Positions 1 through 8,539 of a DNA stretch of 26,130 bases are shown piece after piece. The number at the start of each line of letters is the position of its first letter. Within the stretch, counting starts at the first letter, position 1. A program made the position numbers and the translations under genes. Location: assembly GCA_002323895.1 (NCBI GenBank), contig DCQM01000048.1, forward strand, positions 1-26,130. The letters are read 5' to 3'. Under the pieces are notes generated by a model that saw only the letters and a list, made by a program, of their open reading frames with translations, was not told the DNA's origin and ran no database searches. The DNA is from Akkermansiaceae bacterium UBA1518 (GTDB lineage Bacteria > Verrucomicrobiota > Verrucomicrobiia > Verrucomicrobiales > Akkermansiaceae).

Positions 1-180
1 GAAATTTTCGGCGCTGAGCGCGTTATGTTCGGAACCGATTGGCCCGTATGTCTTTTGAGATTGGATTCTTACCATGAATGGTCTGACACCGTAATTGGCC
101 TGACTTCCTCTCTCTCAAGTGATGAGATAGATCTGATTCTCCATAAAAATGGGGAAACTGCCTATCAACTGAAAAGTTAG
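1..180 (+). CDS. Amidohydrolase-2 family hydrolase, C-terminal end (partial)
   Basis: Only the last 59 codons are present. The reading frame is open from the first base of the window and ends in TAG. The tail reads FGAERVMFGTDWPVCLL near its start, which matches the C-terminal part of amidohydrolase-2 (PF04909) TIM-barrel enzymes, where the GTDWPV or GSDWPV segment carries a metal-binding Asp. Family members include L-fuconolactone and related sugar-lactone hydrolases, but the visible part is too short to assign a substrate. The end is collinear with family members, with a final short helix rich in Ser, Asp and Leu. The next gene starts 95 nt later on the same strand, and no terminator is evident between them. 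Confidence 0.8.
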   Translation, partial: EIFGAERVMFGTDWPVCLLRLDSYHEWSDTVIGLTSSLSSDEIDLILHKNGETAYQLKS

Positions 181-275
181 GCTGGTCAGAACCCGATTTT
201 CCCCCTTAGCTTTCCGCCCGCGATGACTATCTAACCAGTTATCTTTCAAAGAAACTTTCATAACTTCGATTCCTA

Positions 276-1040
276 TTGAGCCTTAACCGCACAGAATATA
301 AGTATCTGATTACGCTCGACCAAATGGAGAAAATCCAGAAGGACTTGGACGATCGGCTTATCGTGGACAGCCTAGCGTCAGAAGACGGTTGCTACCCCAT
401 CGTCACGGAGTATTTTGAGACTCCAGACCGAGAGTGCTTTTGGGAGAAGGAACGGCGCCTTGCCAGCCGACGAAAGATTAGGGTAAGAATTTATGGCTGC
501 GAGGGCGGAAAAATCCCTCCCACCGGCTTTATTGAGATTAAGCACAAACACTTTGGTCTCGGAGCCAAACGAAGGCTCTTCCTTCCCGTGGAAGAAGCGA
601 TCGAGTTTGCAAATGGGAATTACGATATCTTGAAAACCATTAGACGCGATTGGACGAGGACTGAACGCATGATCATCAAGGAACTCTTCGACCTCGTTGA
701 ACGGCGTAAATTTGGTCCCGCAATTCAACTTAGATATGATCGTAAGGCGCTGATGACTCCCGATGGCCAGCTTCGAATCACTTTCGACACCCGCTTGATG
801 TGCCGCTCAAACCTCCTACCACTCGAGGCTGACGACCAAAGATTCAAGGATTACATCATTCCTGCCAATAAATCAATTTTCGAAGTGAAATCAATCGGCC
901 CAGTTCCTTTTTGGTTCCGTGAATACGGAGGTGAAGAAGAACTTGTAAGACGAAGCTTTAGTAAATTTTGTAAGGCTATGAAGGAAGTCGATCCAGTGCT
1001 TCGCTCACAAATTGGAAAACTAAAGCAACCGGCCGCCTAA
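276..1040 (+). CDS. VTC-domain (polyphosphate polymerase-like) protein
   Basis: A 254-residue cytoplasmic protein of the VTC family (PF09359), the CYTH-like tunnel fold that makes polyphosphate in the yeast VTC complex. Visible hallmarks are the N-terminal RTEYKYLI strand (about residues 5-12), the basic RRKIRVRIYG strand (about 66-75), FIEIKHK (about 86-92) and a late FEVKS strand (about 202-206). These supply the charged side chains that line the tunnel. The start is TTG. The next in-frame ATG (residue 17) would remove the essential first strand, so TTG is preferred although no Shine-Dalgarno sequence precedes it. The following gene encodes DUF4956, the standard bacterial partner of stand-alone VTC proteins. 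Whether bacterial members synthesise polyphosphate is not shown here. Confidence 0.85.
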   Translation: MSLNRTEYKYLITLDQMEKIQKDLDDRLIVDSLASEDGCYPIVTEYFETPDRECFWEKERRLASRRKIRVRIYGCEGGKIPPTGFIEIKHKHFGLGAKRRLFLPVEEAIEFANGNYDILKTIRRDWTRTERMIIKELFDLVERRKFGPAIQLRYDRKALMTPDGQLRITFDTRLMCRSNLLPLEADDQRFKDYIIPANKSIFEVKSIGPVPFWFREYGGEEELVRRSFSKFCKAMKEVDPVLRSQIGKLKQPAA

Positions 1041-1089
1041 TCGCACCCGAAAAGAACCCAAATTTCTCCACACCAAAACACATTACTTT

Positions 1090-1803
1090 ATGGAACCCGT
1101 TATTGCATTCTCTTTAGCCAGTATCATCGAAACCCTTGAGACCATCAGGCAAAGCGACCCTAAGCCTCTCGAAGTTCTGGGCGCCATGGGCATGAGCTTC
1201 TTCCTGAACATGTTGGTCGGACTTCTTTACAAGAGCACTTACAAAGGCACGCGCTACTCACAAGATTACGTTCACACCTTGGTTATTATTGGAACCGTAA
1301 CAACCATCCTCATTATGGTTGTCAATGGAAACGAAGCTGTCGCCTTCGGCATGTTTGCCGCATTTTCCATGATTCGCTTCAGACGCAATCTGGGGCAATC
1401 GCGTGACCTTGCCTTTATTTTCTTTGCGATGGCGACAGGCATGGGCGTCGGAGCTCGCGAATACGAGATCGTTCTAGTCACCACCATAATCGTCGGACTC
1501 GCCATTTGGTTTATCTCTAAGCGAGACGCCTTCGCTCCAAAGCGTGCGTCTCATCAACTTCGCATTCGCGTGAACAACGACGTCGACTTCTCTAAAGCCT
1601 TCAATGATATTTTCGATAAATTCACGGATGCCACCGAGATGATCAGCGTGGAGTCAGTCCAAGCTGGAATGATGAGTGAACTCCGCTACGGAATCGTTCT
1701 TAAGAATAACGTCCAAATCTCTGACTTTATGGAAGAAATCCAGATCGCCTGCGGAAATAATCGTGCCATCCTGACATCGACCACTCGAGATCTCGAGTTT
1801 TAG
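1090..1803 (+). CDS. DUF4956 family membrane protein
   Basis: A 237-residue integral membrane protein with about five hydrophobic segments between residues 30 and 145. A conserved core lies around FAAFSMIRFRRNLGQSRDLAF (near residues 89-109), followed by a soluble C-terminal domain of about 90 residues starting at the basic segment near residue 147. This arrangement and the SMIRFR motif identify DUF4956, which is recurrently encoded beside VTC-domain proteins. The upstream gene, 49 nt away, is such a protein, so the two probably work together at the inner membrane. The biochemical role of the family is unknown, and polyphosphate handling is only a guess from the partner. The gene is closed by a strong terminator hairpin. 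Confidence 0.85.
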   Translation: MEPVIAFSLASIIETLETIRQSDPKPLEVLGAMGMSFFLNMLVGLLYKSTYKGTRYSQDYVHTLVIIGTVTTILIMVVNGNEAVAFGMFAAFSMIRFRRNLGQSRDLAFIFFAMATGMGVGAREYEIVLVTTIIVGLAIWFISKRDAFAPKRASHQLRIRVNNDVDFSKAFNDIFDKFTDATEMISVESVQAGMMSELRYGIVLKNNVQISDFMEEIQIACGNNRAILTSTTRDLEF

Positions 1804-1828
1804 ACTCGGAGCCTTTCTCCTCTTTCAC

Positions 1829-1867
1829 AATCCCGATGAGCCATTCCAGCCATCGGGATTTTCTTTT
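1829..1867 (+). terminator. Rho-independent terminator after the VTC/DUF4956 pair
   Basis: A perfect 10-bp inverted repeat, AATCCCGATG (1829-1838) and CATCGGGATT (1851-1860), has a 12-nt loop and is followed directly by TTCTTTT. It lies 26 nt after the DUF4956 stop codon. It ends about 49 nt before argH, so argH should have its own promoter in the remaining gap. Confidence 0.85.
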
Positions 1868-1915
1868 CGCTCCAGACTTGAATGCGACGACCACTCCGCC
1901 AAGACTCTCCACCTT

Positions 1916-3271
1916 ATGTGGAAAGGCCGATTTTCAAAAGCTACTGCTGATCTTGTTCAACAATATGGAGAATCCATCTCCTATGATTGGCGCTTATACC
2001 CGCACGATATCCTAGGATCAATCGCCCATGCCAGAGCCCTGGTCAAAGCTGGGATCTTGACCGAGAGTGAATTCTCCCAAATCGAAAATGGGCTTCACGA
2101 GATTGAGAATGAAATCACAGAAGGTCACTTCGAATTCTCGATTGAACACGAGGACATCCACATGAATATCGAAGCCGCTCTCACCGAAAGGATCGGAGCG
2201 GCTGGTGCTAAGCTTCACACCGCGCGTTCTCGGAATGATCAGGTCGCCACCGACACTCGCCTCTATTCTCGGGACGCTATTGATAACCTCCTTAATCTTA
2301 TTGGTGGGCTTCAGAATGCGCTTCTCGATCAGGCAAGCCGTTATGCTGAAACAATCCTTCCAGGCTACACACACCTGCAGCGTGGTCAGCCAGTGACCGT
2401 TGGACACCACCTTCTAGCCTACGTTGAAATGCTGGCCCGGGATAAGAGTCGCCTTACAGAGGCGCGTCTTCGGGTCAACGTTTCCCCGCTAGGTTCTGGC
2501 GCCCTTGCAGGCTCAACTATTAATCTTGATCGCGAAGCAATTGCAGCAGAGCTGGGTTTTGACTCAATCACTACGAATTCGATGGATGCTATTTCTGATC
2601 GTGACTATATTGCCGAACTTCTTTTCGACTTTGCCCTCATCGGTGCTCACCTTTCCCGACTTTCTGAGGACCTAATCCTTTGGTGTTCCAGCGAGTTTGG
2701 TTATGTCACCTTATCAGACGCCCATACCACCGGGTCATCTCTGATGCCTCAGAAAAAAAACCCTGATGTTTGCGAACTCACGCGAGGAAAGACCGGTCGA
2801 CTTTATGGCAATCTAACGTCAATCCTAACCTCGGTGAAGGGGCTTCCACTCACCTACAATCGAGACCTCCAAGAGGACAAAGAGCCCCTTTTCGACTCTA
2901 TCGACACTCTTACCATCGCATTTAAAGTGAATACCGAAATGATTTCTGAAATGGAGATTAACGAAGACGCATGTGCCGCCGCCTCAGAAGACCCGCTTCT
3001 CCTTGCCACGGACCTTGCAGACTGGCTTGTTAAACAAGGAGTTCCTTTCCGCGCGGCTCACGAGCTGGTTGGAAAAGCCGTTGCGACTTCAGTCCAATCA
3101 GGCATATCACTAAACAAGCTTGATCTCACCGAAATTGACCCGGCATTCACACCGGAAGCCTCCGGTATCTTTTCGTTAAAAACAGCTCTCGAAGCTCGGA
3201 CCAATCCTGGAGCACCTTCAATAAAAAACGTCCACGCACAAATCGCCCGCTGGCGGGGGACGCTTAGCTAG
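1916..3271 (+). CDS. argH: Argininosuccinate lyase
   Basis: Catalyses the last step of arginine synthesis, argininosuccinate to arginine plus fumarate, in the cytoplasm as a homotetramer. The 451-residue length is typical. Visible signatures are MWKGRFS at the N terminus, IHMNIE and TARSRNDQV (about residues 82-113), GYTHLQRGQP (about 150-159, with the catalytic-region His) and the superfamily signature GSSLMPQKKNPD (about 275-286). All expected motifs are intact. The ATG start fits the family N terminus, but no Shine-Dalgarno sequence is visible. The gene stands alone on the plus strand after a terminator. Its last 8 nt overlap the end of the convergent uvrA gene. Confidence 0.98.
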   Translation: MWKGRFSKATADLVQQYGESISYDWRLYPHDILGSIAHARALVKAGILTESEFSQIENGLHEIENEITEGHFEFSIEHEDIHMNIEAALTERIGAAGAKLHTARSRNDQVATDTRLYSRDAIDNLLNLIGGLQNALLDQASRYAETILPGYTHLQRGQPVTVGHHLLAYVEMLARDKSRLTEARLRVNVSPLGSGALAGSTINLDREAIAAELGFDSITTNSMDAISDRDYIAELLFDFALIGAHLSRLSEDLILWCSSEFGYVTLSDAHTTGSSLMPQKKNPDVCELTRGKTGRLYGNLTSILTSVKGLPLTYNRDLQEDKEPLFDSIDTLTIAFKVNTEMISEMEINEDACAAASEDPLLLATDLADWLVKQGVPFRAAHELVGKAVATSVQSGISLNKLDLTEIDPAFTPEASGIFSLKTALEARTNPGAPSIKNVHAQIARWRGTLS

Positions 3272-6116
3272 TGAAATCCCGCAAAGCTTGCCCAGTAAGA
3301 GATAGTTCACTTTTTCTAACTTCGGCTGGAGTCCCAGTTGCTACAATGCTTCCTCCTCCCACCCCTCCAGTGGGGCCGAGATCAATGAGATGATCACAAA
3401 CTGAGATCACCTCTAGGTTATGCTCAACCACAACCAAAGAATGCCCGGCATCGCGGAGCTTTAACAAGGCTACAAGGAGCACCTGCACATCCTGATAGTG
3501 CAAGCCCGTCGTTGGTTCATCCAAAAGATAAAGCGTATGCCCCGGCGCTGATTTAGATAGCTCGCATGCCAACTTGACGCGCTGAGCTTCACCCCCCGAA
3601 AGCGTGTTAGCAGCCTGCCCAAGATGCACGTAACCTAACCCGACATCAAAAAGTGTATTCATGATCACACTCAATCTCGGAACCGCTCCAAAAAACTCCC
3701 GCCCCTCCTCAATCGTCATTTCAAGTATATCAGCAACACTCTTCCCTCGATAACGCACATCGAGAGTCTCGCGATTATAGCGATGTCCTTGGCAAGCCTC
3801 ACACTCGATCCAGACATCCGGTAAAAAGTGCATATCAATCCGGATCGAGCCTCCACCCTGGCATTTCTCGCAGCGCCCACCTTTAACATTAAAACTAAAG
3901 CGTCCTGCTTTGTAACCCCGCTGCCTCGACAGAGGGAGCTGGGAAAACAAATCGCGCACTAAATCAAAAGCACCAGTATAGGTTGCTGGATTAGATCTCG
4001 GACTTTTGCCTAGGGGGCTCTGGTCGACAATTACCACTTTTTCTAGATACTCTAAGCCCTCAATCCCTTCGTGCTTTCCTGGCTCGTCCTTAGCTCGATG
4101 AAATTTTCTAGCCAAAGCACGACGTAAAACCCCGTCTACTAAAGTCGATTTACCACTCCCGCTTGGCCCCGTCACACCAACCAACTGGCCCAGGGGGATC
4201 GTGACATCCTCACCTTTTAGATTGTTCTCACGCGCTCCTTTAATTGTTAACTCGAACGCCGGTTTTCTTTTTTTAGAATTAACCTTCGGCACCCCTCTTC
4301 GAAGCCAGCGTCCCGTTGGAGTATCCAGCTTCGTAATTTCGGCCGGAGTTCCCTGTGCCACTAACTCACCTCCATATTTCCCTGCCGCCGGACCAATTTC
4401 AACCACTTGATCTGCCGCCATCACCATCGCCTCATCGTGCTCTACCACAACGACCGTATTACCAGAATCCCGCAAACGGTGTAAGGCCTGAATCAAACGC
4501 TCATTATCCAGTGGATGCAGCCCGACACTTGGTTCATCTAAAACATACAAAACACCGGCTAACCCAGCGCCTAACTGTGTTGCTAGCCTTACTCTCTGGA
4601 ATTCACCTCCAGACAAAGTCCCGCTCGCACGATCCAGCGCCAAATAACCTAAACCAACCTCATCGAGAAAAGATAAACGTTTTTCTAACTCAGCCAGCAC
4701 CCCTTTCATCGCCACTTGGCGGTCCTCAAAAACTTCCACCGTCCCGACCCAATCAAGGGCCTCACTTATGGGAGTTGAACAAAGTTCGTCAATCCCCTTT
4801 GCTCCATCTCTCCCCTTAAGAGTTACCGCAAGATATTCTTTTTTGAGCCTTCTTCCTTCACACTCTTTGCACTCACGCGAAGTCATGAATCTTCCCATAC
4901 TTCTTTTGATCCCATCACTTTCAGTTTCGCGGTAAAGACGCTCAACCTGCTTACAGATCCCCTCAAATTCCTTTTCCCACGAAACAATCGCCCCGTCTTT
5001 TTCCCAAGGAACTTCAATTTTTGTATCGCCAGTCCCATAAAACAAAGCCCGTTTAAAATTATCTGGGAAACTATCAAATCGCTCATTTAGACTTACTCCA
5101 AAAAATCCGGCTAAAGCTTCGATATGTAATTGGTTCCAACCTTTCTTCTTTTTTGAGACCTTGTTCCATACAGCCACTGCACCCTCGGCCAACGATTTAC
5201 TCGGGTCCGGAACGACCAAAAACGGATCACAAAAAGCCTCCGTTCCAAGGCCATGGCAAACTTCACATGCCCCTAAGTGCGAATTGAAGGAAAAATGTTT
5301 TGGGGTCAGTAGCGGCAGCTCAAATCCAGTTTTTGCATTCCGATAACTTGTAGCAAAAGCCAGCGTCTCCCAATGATCGGCACCACGTTCCTGCGTCAAA
5401 GCACGGACCTCAATTCCGCAAATCCGTATCGCAATCTCAACGCTGTCCGCCATCCGAGAATCCACCCCCTCTTTAACAACTAGGCGATCCACTACAATTT
5501 CAATCTCCCCACCATCTTCCGGCCAAACTTCTTCGGCAGCCTCCAACTCGATGATTTTTCCATCAACACGCACCCTCACAAACCCCTGCCGTTGAAGATC
5601 GGCAATCATCCCCTTCGAATCACCCTCAGTCGTGATCGGTGCTAATAATATTACCCGAGTCCCCTCGGGACGATTGGAAAAACTCTTTACAATGTCGGCC
5701 GTCGACATCCGCATCAGTTCCTCACCAGTCTCTGGGTCATGAGGCACACCGACTGCTGCATAAAGGATACGAAGAAAATCGTGAATTTCGGTCACGGTTG
5801 CGATCGTAGACCGGGGATTACCCGCGCCAGTTCGCTGCTCAATCGCAATTGCAGGACTTAACCCCTCGATCGAGTCAACCTCCGGCTTCTCTAGCTGATC
5901 AAGAAATTGCCGTGCATAAACCGAAAGCGATTCCACATACCGACGCTGTCCTTCAGCATAGAGGGTATGAAATGCTAAACTCGACTTACCACTCCCACTC
6001 ACACCAGTAATGGCAATCATTTTTCCACGCGGTAAATCAACATCAAGCCCCTTGAGGTTATGTTGGCGTGCTCCTCGAATCCTGATCACACCGGAATTAG
6101 TTGCTGGTTCAGCCAT
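3264..6116 (-). CDS. uvrA: Excinuclease ABC subunit A
   Basis: DNA-damage sensor of nucleotide excision repair that loads UvrB. The protein has 950 residues from the chosen ATG. Two ABC ATPase modules are visible, with Walker A motifs GVSGSGKSS and GPSGSGKST, signatures LSGGEFQRV and LSGGEAQRV, and Walker B regions VLDEPSVGLH and LLDEPTTGLH. The UvrB-binding region (about 130-240) and the major zinc finger (CEKCQGGG ... CEACQGH, near 730-760) are present. CEVCHGLG and CKECEGRR are also present. An expected earlier CxxC pair before SFNSHLGACEVC is missing (see findings). A TTG start at 6134 is possible, but it lies in the tail of the tRNA terminator, so the ATG at 6116 is preferred. The 3' end overlaps argH. 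Confidence 0.97.
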   Translation of the reverse strand: MAEPATNSGVIRIRGARQHNLKGLDVDLPRGKMIAITGVSGSGKSSLAFHTLYAEGQRRYVESLSVYARQFLDQLEKPEVDSIEGLSPAIAIEQRTGAGNPRSTIATVTEIHDFLRILYAAVGVPHDPETGEELMRMSTADIVKSFSNRPEGTRVILLAPITTEGDSKGMIADLQRQGFVRVRVDGKIIELEAAEEVWPEDGGEIEIVVDRLVVKEGVDSRMADSVEIAIRICGIEVRALTQERGADHWETLAFATSYRNAKTGFELPLLTPKHFSFNSHLGACEVCHGLGTEAFCDPFLVVPDPSKSLAEGAVAVWNKVSKKKKGWNQLHIEALAGFFGVSLNERFDSFPDNFKRALFYGTGDTKIEVPWEKDGAIVSWEKEFEGICKQVERLYRETESDGIKRSMGRFMTSRECKECEGRRLKKEYLAVTLKGRDGAKGIDELCSTPISEALDWVGTVEVFEDRQVAMKGVLAELEKRLSFLDEVGLGYLALDRASGTLSGGEFQRVRLATQLGAGLAGVLYVLDEPSVGLHPLDNERLIQALHRLRDSGNTVVVVEHDEAMVMAADQVVEIGPAAGKYGGELVAQGTPAEITKLDTPTGRWLRRGVPKVNSKKRKPAFELTIKGARENNLKGEDVTIPLGQLVGVTGPSGSGKSTLVDGVLRRALARKFHRAKDEPGKHEGIEGLEYLEKVVIVDQSPLGKSPRSNPATYTGAFDLVRDLFSQLPLSRQRGYKAGRFSFNVKGGRCEKCQGGGSIRIDMHFLPDVWIECEACQGHRYNRETLDVRYRGKSVADILEMTIEEGREFFGAVPRLSVIMNTLFDVGLGYVHLGQAANTLSGGEAQRVKLACELSKSAPGHTLYLLDEPTTGLHYQDVQVLLVALLKLRDAGHSLVVVEHNLEVISVCDHLIDLGPTGGVGGGSIVATGTPAEVRKSELSLTGQALRDFTS

Positions 6117-6130
6117 TCGAGTCAACTGCC

Positions 6131-6170
6131 GCAAAAGAAAACCGCACCGAAAACGAATCCGGTACGGTTT
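6131..6170 (-). terminator. Intrinsic terminator of tRNA-Cys
   Basis: Read on the minus strand, AAACCG.ACCG pairs with CGGT.CGGTTT (6139-6149 with 6160-6170, one mismatch, 10-nt loop) and is followed by TCTTTT. It lies 10 nt after the encoded CCA of the tRNA and 14 nt before the uvrA ATG. It should therefore end the tRNA transcript and limit read-through into uvrA. Confidence 0.75.
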
Positions 6171-6180
6171 CTAGGGAAAT

Positions 6181-6255
6181 TGGAGGCGGAGGCGAGAATC
6201 GAACTCGCGAATACAGGTTTTGCAAACCCGCGCCTTACCACTTGGCTACTCCGCC
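6181..6255 (-). tRNA. tRNA-Cys (anticodon GCA)
   Basis: On the minus strand the sequence folds as a full cloverleaf. The 7-bp acceptor stem is GGCGGAG/CTCCGCC, the D-arm region is AGCCAAGTGGTAAGGC, the anticodon stem is CGGGT/ACCTG, and the loop TTGCAAA reads GCA. The T arm is GCGAG-TTCGATT-CTCGC. Position 73 is U, as expected for Cys identity, and the 3' CCA is encoded at 6183-6181. It has its own promoter and terminator. Confidence 0.97.
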
Positions 6256-6265
6256 CTCGGGCGAA

Positions 6266-6294
6266 GATCTAATCTCCCAGCCAGCACCTGTCAA
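6266..6294 (-). promoter_or_regulatory. Sigma70-type promoter for tRNA-Cys
   Basis: On the minus strand there is a perfect TTGACA -35 box (6294-6289), a 17-bp spacer and TAGATC (6271-6266) as a weak -10. The -10 ends 10 nt before the mature tRNA 5' end. Spacing and position are right for a stable-RNA promoter, and the -10 is the weaker element. Confidence 0.6.
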
Positions 6295-6303
6295 TACCCT
6301 GAT

Positions 6304-6334
6304 GCCTGAAAGGCTTATTCTCGGCACTTCAGGC
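6304..6334. repeat. Short inverted repeat in the tRNA-Cys/TPR-gene divergent gap
   Basis: GCCTGAA (6304-6310) and TTCAGGC (6328-6334) form a perfect 7-bp inverted repeat with a 17-nt spacer. It lies between the promoter of tRNA-Cys and the start of the coiled-coil/TPR gene. Neither strand has a T-run directly after it, so it is a poor terminator. It could be an operator, or it could be chance. Confidence 0.35.
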
Positions 6335-6384
6335 TAAAATCTGCTCTTTTCCACCAATCGCCCGTTTGATAACCTCTCCTCGCA

Positions 6385-8496
6385 ATGGCACACCTACGTC
6401 ATCTCATTGGGCTCGTTTTCTTCACCCTTCTCACCGCCCCATTACTGGCCCAAACACCAGAAGAGCTTGCCAGACTCGATCCTGGTGGTCTCTACTACCA
6501 AGCTTGGTCACTTGTCAAACAGGCCGAGGAACTTGAAAAAAAAGAAGACTTTGTCGAATCGTTTACAAAATACCGTAAAGCACGGTCATTCTTTGACCTC
6601 ATCACAATCACACATCCGAACTTCAAACAGAAAGAGGGGCTTAAATGGCGGACCAAGTCCACAACTGAGGCCATGCAGCGGATCCACACTAGCGCCCTTG
6701 CCCAACAGAAGGAACGACAAGACGCTGGCAAAACACCTCTTTTGGAGGTGCCTGGCGAAGCAAAAGCGAGACTCACCATTCCTGGGAAAGTTGACCCCAA
6801 CGGACTAGCAACCAAAACGATTCGTGACCTGCAGACTGAAATAAAAAGCCTTAATGCCGATCTCCGCCGCCGCTCTAACATGCGTGATGCTGAAAGCGCT
6901 GGGATTCGCCGACAAATCCAAGAACGCCAAACCCAGCTCTCCCGCCTCGCAGCATCCCCGCTGAGAAATCAGGTAGCCGAACTCAATCAACAAATCGAAC
7001 AACTCCGACAGGAACGTGATGCCATGGCTGCGGCCCGAGACAAAGCGCTAGCCGATCAGCGCCTCACCTTACAGCAACTTGCCTCAACTCAAAAAGCCCT
7101 GCTTGCTGCAAGAAATGAAGAGGAGCGGCTGAAAGCCATCATTGCCAAACAGACCAAAATCAACAACAGGGTTGCGGAGGGGCAGCAAGGCCAGATCGAT
7201 GCCTTGAAGACAACAATCAAAGAAAAAGACCGCCTTCTGAACGAATCCAATCGCGTTAAAGCTGTCTTAGAAACCCGGTTAACCCAATCAGAAAAAATGG
7301 TGACTGAGCTCCGTCAAGAGCGGCTCGGACTCATCGAAGAGCGCGACCAAATGAAGGCACTTCTTGGAATGGACGAAACCGACCGAATCCAGAACCTTAT
7401 CACCCAAAATGTCAGCCTTAGCAAAGAGCTTAATGAGGCCAAGGCAAACCTCGAACTTGTTCAACAAGATGCCAACGCTTCAAAGGATAAAATCCTCATC
7501 GCCAAGCAGACTCTCGTGGTAGCAAAGGCAAAGATTCAAAATCTACAGAAAAGTGACATGCAAAGTAAACTGCGTATGGACCGACTGCAAAAACGTCTCA
7601 AACAAGCTGAAGATGACCTCCTCGCACAACTCAACGGAGGAACGCTTAACAAGCGAGGAAAGGAGGAAGTCGCTCTCCTTCGAGGAGTGATCGACAAGCT
7701 AAAAGCAAAGATACAAGCTCAGCAAGGGGCCGCTGAACTCCTTTTGAAACAGGGTGAAAAATTGGGAGCGAATGACCAGAATTGGAAAGATGCACTTGCC
7801 CGTATTAGTGGGGATGAGAAAATGGAACTGACCATTGAGGAAATGGAACTGATAGAAAAAACCGCTCCGCTCAACCCAAGCCTTGAAAGCAATATCACTC
7901 CGAGCCCCGAGGAACTCGCAGCTGGAACTTCACAACTCCGAGCCGCCAATAAAAACCTAAATACTGTGGCACGACGTCTCTTTGCGAAAGGAGATTTTCA
8001 AGCCTCACGGGGAGCACTCGAACTCATCGTGGATCAGGATCCCGGAGCTTGGGAGGCCATGATTAACCTTGGCATTGTCCAACTTCGGCTGGACGACCCA
8101 ACAGCAGCTACAAAGCAATTTGAACAATCAATCCTTGTAGCCGGTGAGCGAAAAATCCCCTACGCTCACTTTATGCTCGGGGATTCGCTTTATCGCGTTG
8201 AGCGCTTCGAAGAAGCCGAGCAGGAACTCCGACGCTCACTTTCCTTCGAACCTCAAAATGCATTGGCTCACATTCTCCTTGGAAATATTGCCGGTAAAAC
8301 AAGCCGCTTTAACGACGCCGAATTTCACTTTCAGGAAGCTATCGCTCAGGATCCCAATTTATTGGAACCCTACGTCAATCTTTCCATCATCTCCCTCCGG
8401 AAGGGACAAAAGGACAAGGCCCGAAAATATTACCAACGCTACCTTGCGAAGGGTGGTGCCGCCCGACCACCTTTGGAAACTCGCCTCATTAACTAA
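6385..8496 (+). CDS. Secreted coiled-coil and TPR protein
   Basis: A 703-residue protein of unknown specific function. The N terminus is a clear Sec signal peptide (hydrophobic LIGLVFFTLLTAPLLA, cleavage probably after LLAQ near residue 23). A helical TPR-like stretch follows (about 28-75). A long charged coiled coil (about 130-460) is rich in Gln, Glu, Lys and Leu heptads. At least four C-terminal TPR units (about 525-690) include motifs such as AWEAMINLGIVQLRLDDPTA. The layout suggests a periplasmic scaffold or filament-like protein that presents TPRs for protein binding. It precedes uronate isomerase by 43 nt and the Bat cluster by 1.6 kb, and TPR proteins are common with Bat genes, but a link is only inferred. 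The ATG start has no Shine-Dalgarno sequence. Confidence 0.85.
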   Translation: MAHLRHLIGLVFFTLLTAPLLAQTPEELARLDPGGLYYQAWSLVKQAEELEKKEDFVESFTKYRKARSFFDLITITHPNFKQKEGLKWRTKSTTEAMQRIHTSALAQQKERQDAGKTPLLEVPGEAKARLTIPGKVDPNGLATKTIRDLQTEIKSLNADLRRRSNMRDAESAGIRRQIQERQTQLSRLAASPLRNQVAELNQQIEQLRQERDAMAAARDKALADQRLTLQQLASTQKALLAARNEEERLKAIIAKQTKINNRVAEGQQGQIDALKTTIKEKDRLLNESNRVKAVLETRLTQSEKMVTELRQERLGLIEERDQMKALLGMDETDRIQNLITQNVSLSKELNEAKANLELVQQDANASKDKILIAKQTLVVAKAKIQNLQKSDMQSKLRMDRLQKRLKQAEDDLLAQLNGGTLNKRGKEEVALLRGVIDKLKAKIQAQQGAAELLLKQGEKLGANDQNWKDALARISGDEKMELTIEEMELIEKTAPLNPSLESNITPSPEELAAGTSQLRAANKNLNTVARRLFAKGDFQASRGALELIVDQDPGAWEAMINLGIVQLRLDDPTAATKQFEQSILVAGERKIPYAHFMLGDSLYRVERFEEAEQELRRSLSFEPQNALAHILLGNIAGKTSRFNDAEFHFQEAIAQDPNLLEPYVNLSIISLRKGQKDKARKYYQRYLAKGGAARPPLETRLIN

Positions 8497-8539
8497 TTCT
8501 CGCTTGGACTTGGTTCACCTCATGGCCTAGCCTCACCAT

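Noticed and set aside
4355..4819. Open frame of about 154 codons antisense to uvrA
   Set aside because: Composition is Pro/His/Ser-rich, as expected for the reverse of a conserved coding region, and uvrA motifs cover the same bases.
6117..6134. TTG start for uvrA at 6134
   Set aside because: It lies in the T-rich tail of the tRNA-Cys terminator, and family alignment does not need the extra six residues.
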